This document shows, piece by piece, positions 6,087-6,943 of a DNA stretch of 6,943 bases. The position numbers and the translations under genes were made by a program. Positions within the stretch are counted from its first letter, which is position 1. The number at the start of each line of letters is the position of its first letter. The stretch spans positions 1 to 6,943 of the forward strand of contig JAKBCQ010000131.1 in NCBI GenBank assembly GCA_021807585.1. Direction: 5' to 3'. Below the pieces are notes generated by a model that was not told the origin of the DNA, searched no databases, and worked only from the letters and a program-made list of their open reading frames with translations. The DNA is from Planctomycetota bacterium. Its GTDB lineage: Bacteria > Planctomycetota > Planctomycetia > Isosphaerales > Isosphaeraceae.

Positions 6087-6943
6087 TCATTTCAACGCGT
6101 CGAGCGCCGCCGCGGCGGCGTCTTGAAACGCCCTCCGCGGCTCGGAAGCGTCCGAATTGGGGAAGTTCGCGCGCTGAACCATCATGATATAAATCCGTTT
6201 TTTGACCGGGTCGATCCACGCCTGCGTTCCGTACGCTCCGCCGTGGCCGAACGACCCCGGAGAGAGCGCCGCGGTGACTCCGCTCGGCTCGCGCACCACG
6301 CACCAACCGAGGCCCCAGCCGTTCCCTTCGGTAAAGCCCGTCTTGAGGCTTCCCGATTGAACCGAGGTCATCAACTTGACCGATTCGGGCTTGAGATAAC
6401 GCTTGCCGTCAAATTCTCCGTCGTTCAAGATCATCATGCAGAAAATCGCGTAATCGGTCGCGGTCGAAAAGAGCCCCCCGTTCGCCGCGGGATAACGGTC
6501 GCGACTCGTCGGATTTTGACGATTGAGCAGGCCGATCTCGGCGAGCTCAAGTTCCCCCTTGTCCGTGCGTCGATACGACCGAGCAAGCCGGGGAAGCTGA
6601 TTCTCGGCGAGGTAAAACGTCGTGTCCTTCATCCCCAGCGGCTCAAATAGCCGACGCGTCACAAACTTATCAAACGATTCTCCCGCGACGATCTCGACGA
6701 TCCGCGCCGCGGTGTTGATCCCCGATTGACAATAAACCCACTTCGATCCCGGTTCAAACGCGACGGGCTTGGAAAGATAAATCGGAATCAGATCCGCGAG
6801 ATTCTTGATCCCTCGAGCCTCGGCGGCCGAAGCCTCCCCCATCCCCGATGTATGCGTGAGCAGATTTCGAATCGTCTCGCGTGCCGGCTTGCCGTCCTTC
6901 GTTTTAAGGTTTTTGAACTCGGGGATGTACTTTTCGACCGGAT
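6087..6943 (-). CDS. Serine hydrolase, beta-lactamase / penicillin-binding-protein fold (N-terminal part beyond right edge)
   Basis: The frame enters from the right edge (first full codon at 6941-6939) and runs 284 residues to TGA at 6089-6087. It begins with PVEKYIPEF and TIRNLLTHTSGM, the standard segment that follows the catalytic SxxK helix of class C beta-lactamase-like esterases (PF00144), so the catalytic serine and lysine lie just outside the window. YCQSGINTAARIVE (tyrosine at 6734-6732) is the YxN-equivalent motif. LFEPLGMKDTTFYL and GGLFSTATDY are further family blocks, and FGHGGAYGTQAWIDP contains the HGG that replaces KTG. The ATG at 6842 is an internal methionine, not the start, because the conserved segment continues upstream of it. 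Such proteins are often exported esterases or peptidases rather than antibiotic-resistance enzymes; the substrate here is unknown. The residue after the motif tyrosine is cysteine, where serine is usual. Confidence 0.92.
   Translation of the reverse strand, partial: PVEKYIPEFKNLKTKDGKPARETIRNLLTHTSGMGEASAAEARGIKNLADLIPIYLSKPVAFEPGSKWVYCQSGINTAARIVEIVAGESFDKFVTRRLFEPLGMKDTTFYLAENQLPRLARSYRRTDKGELELAEIGLLNRQNPTSRDRYPAANGGLFSTATDYAIFCMMILNDGEFDGKRYLKPESVKLMTSVQSGSLKTGFTEGNGWGLGWCVVREPSGVTAALSPGSFGHGGAYGTQAWIDPVKKRIYIMMVQRANFPNSDASEPRRAFQDAAAAALDALK

Noticed and set aside
6842..6842. ATG at 6842 as the serine hydrolase start
   Set aside because: The conserved segment TIRNLLTHTSG is encoded immediately upstream in the same frame, so the gene continues beyond the window.
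1..6943. Defence island, mobile element, CRISPR or phage content
   Set aside because: No direct repeat array, transposase, integrase, nuclease or restriction gene is visible; the genes look like ordinary chromosomal ones.

Overview
The window looks like ordinary chromosomal DNA of a GC-rich bacterium, most probably a member of the Planctomycetota. This is an inference from gene content: a secreted cyclase-family protein, a short HGSNAT-like membrane acyltransferase, a serine hydrolase with a YxQxGIN motif, a TPR protein with a signal peptide, and an AT-hook protein with a sigma-70 region 4. No rRNA, tRNA, CRISPR array, transposase, integrase or phage gene was seen.

Layout. Positions 1-3263 carry a leftward gene series. 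In transcription order these are a 510-residue DNA-binding protein (3263 to 1731), a possible 58-codon small gene (1690 to 1514), a secreted metal-dependent cyclase/hydrolase (1517 to 588) and a TPR protein cut by the left edge (511 to 1). Positions 3264-3457 are a divergent intergenic region. Rightward from it run an ADP-ribosylglycohydrolase (3458-4414) and a multi-pass membrane acyltransferase (4521-5894). A convergent gap with two strong hairpins (5895-6086) separates these from a leftward beta-lactamase-fold serine hydrolase that is cut by the right edge (6943 to 6087).

Function. The genes do not form an evident single pathway. Several products (cyclase, TPR protein, acyltransferase) appear to act in the envelope or outside the cytoplasm. 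The DNA-binding protein and the ADP-ribosylglycohydrolase are cytoplasmic and divergently transcribed.

The most unusual object is the 510-residue protein. It has no sigma region 2, yet it combines two AT-hooks, three divergent modules resembling the C-terminal domain of the RNA polymerase alpha subunit, and a sigma-70 region 4 helix-turn-helix. It looks like a regulator built from DNA-reading parts of RNA polymerase. Smaller points of interest are the hidden small ORF that overlaps the cyclase start, a perfect AT-rich dyad over the end of the regulator gene, and strong enrichment of the palindrome CGATCG.
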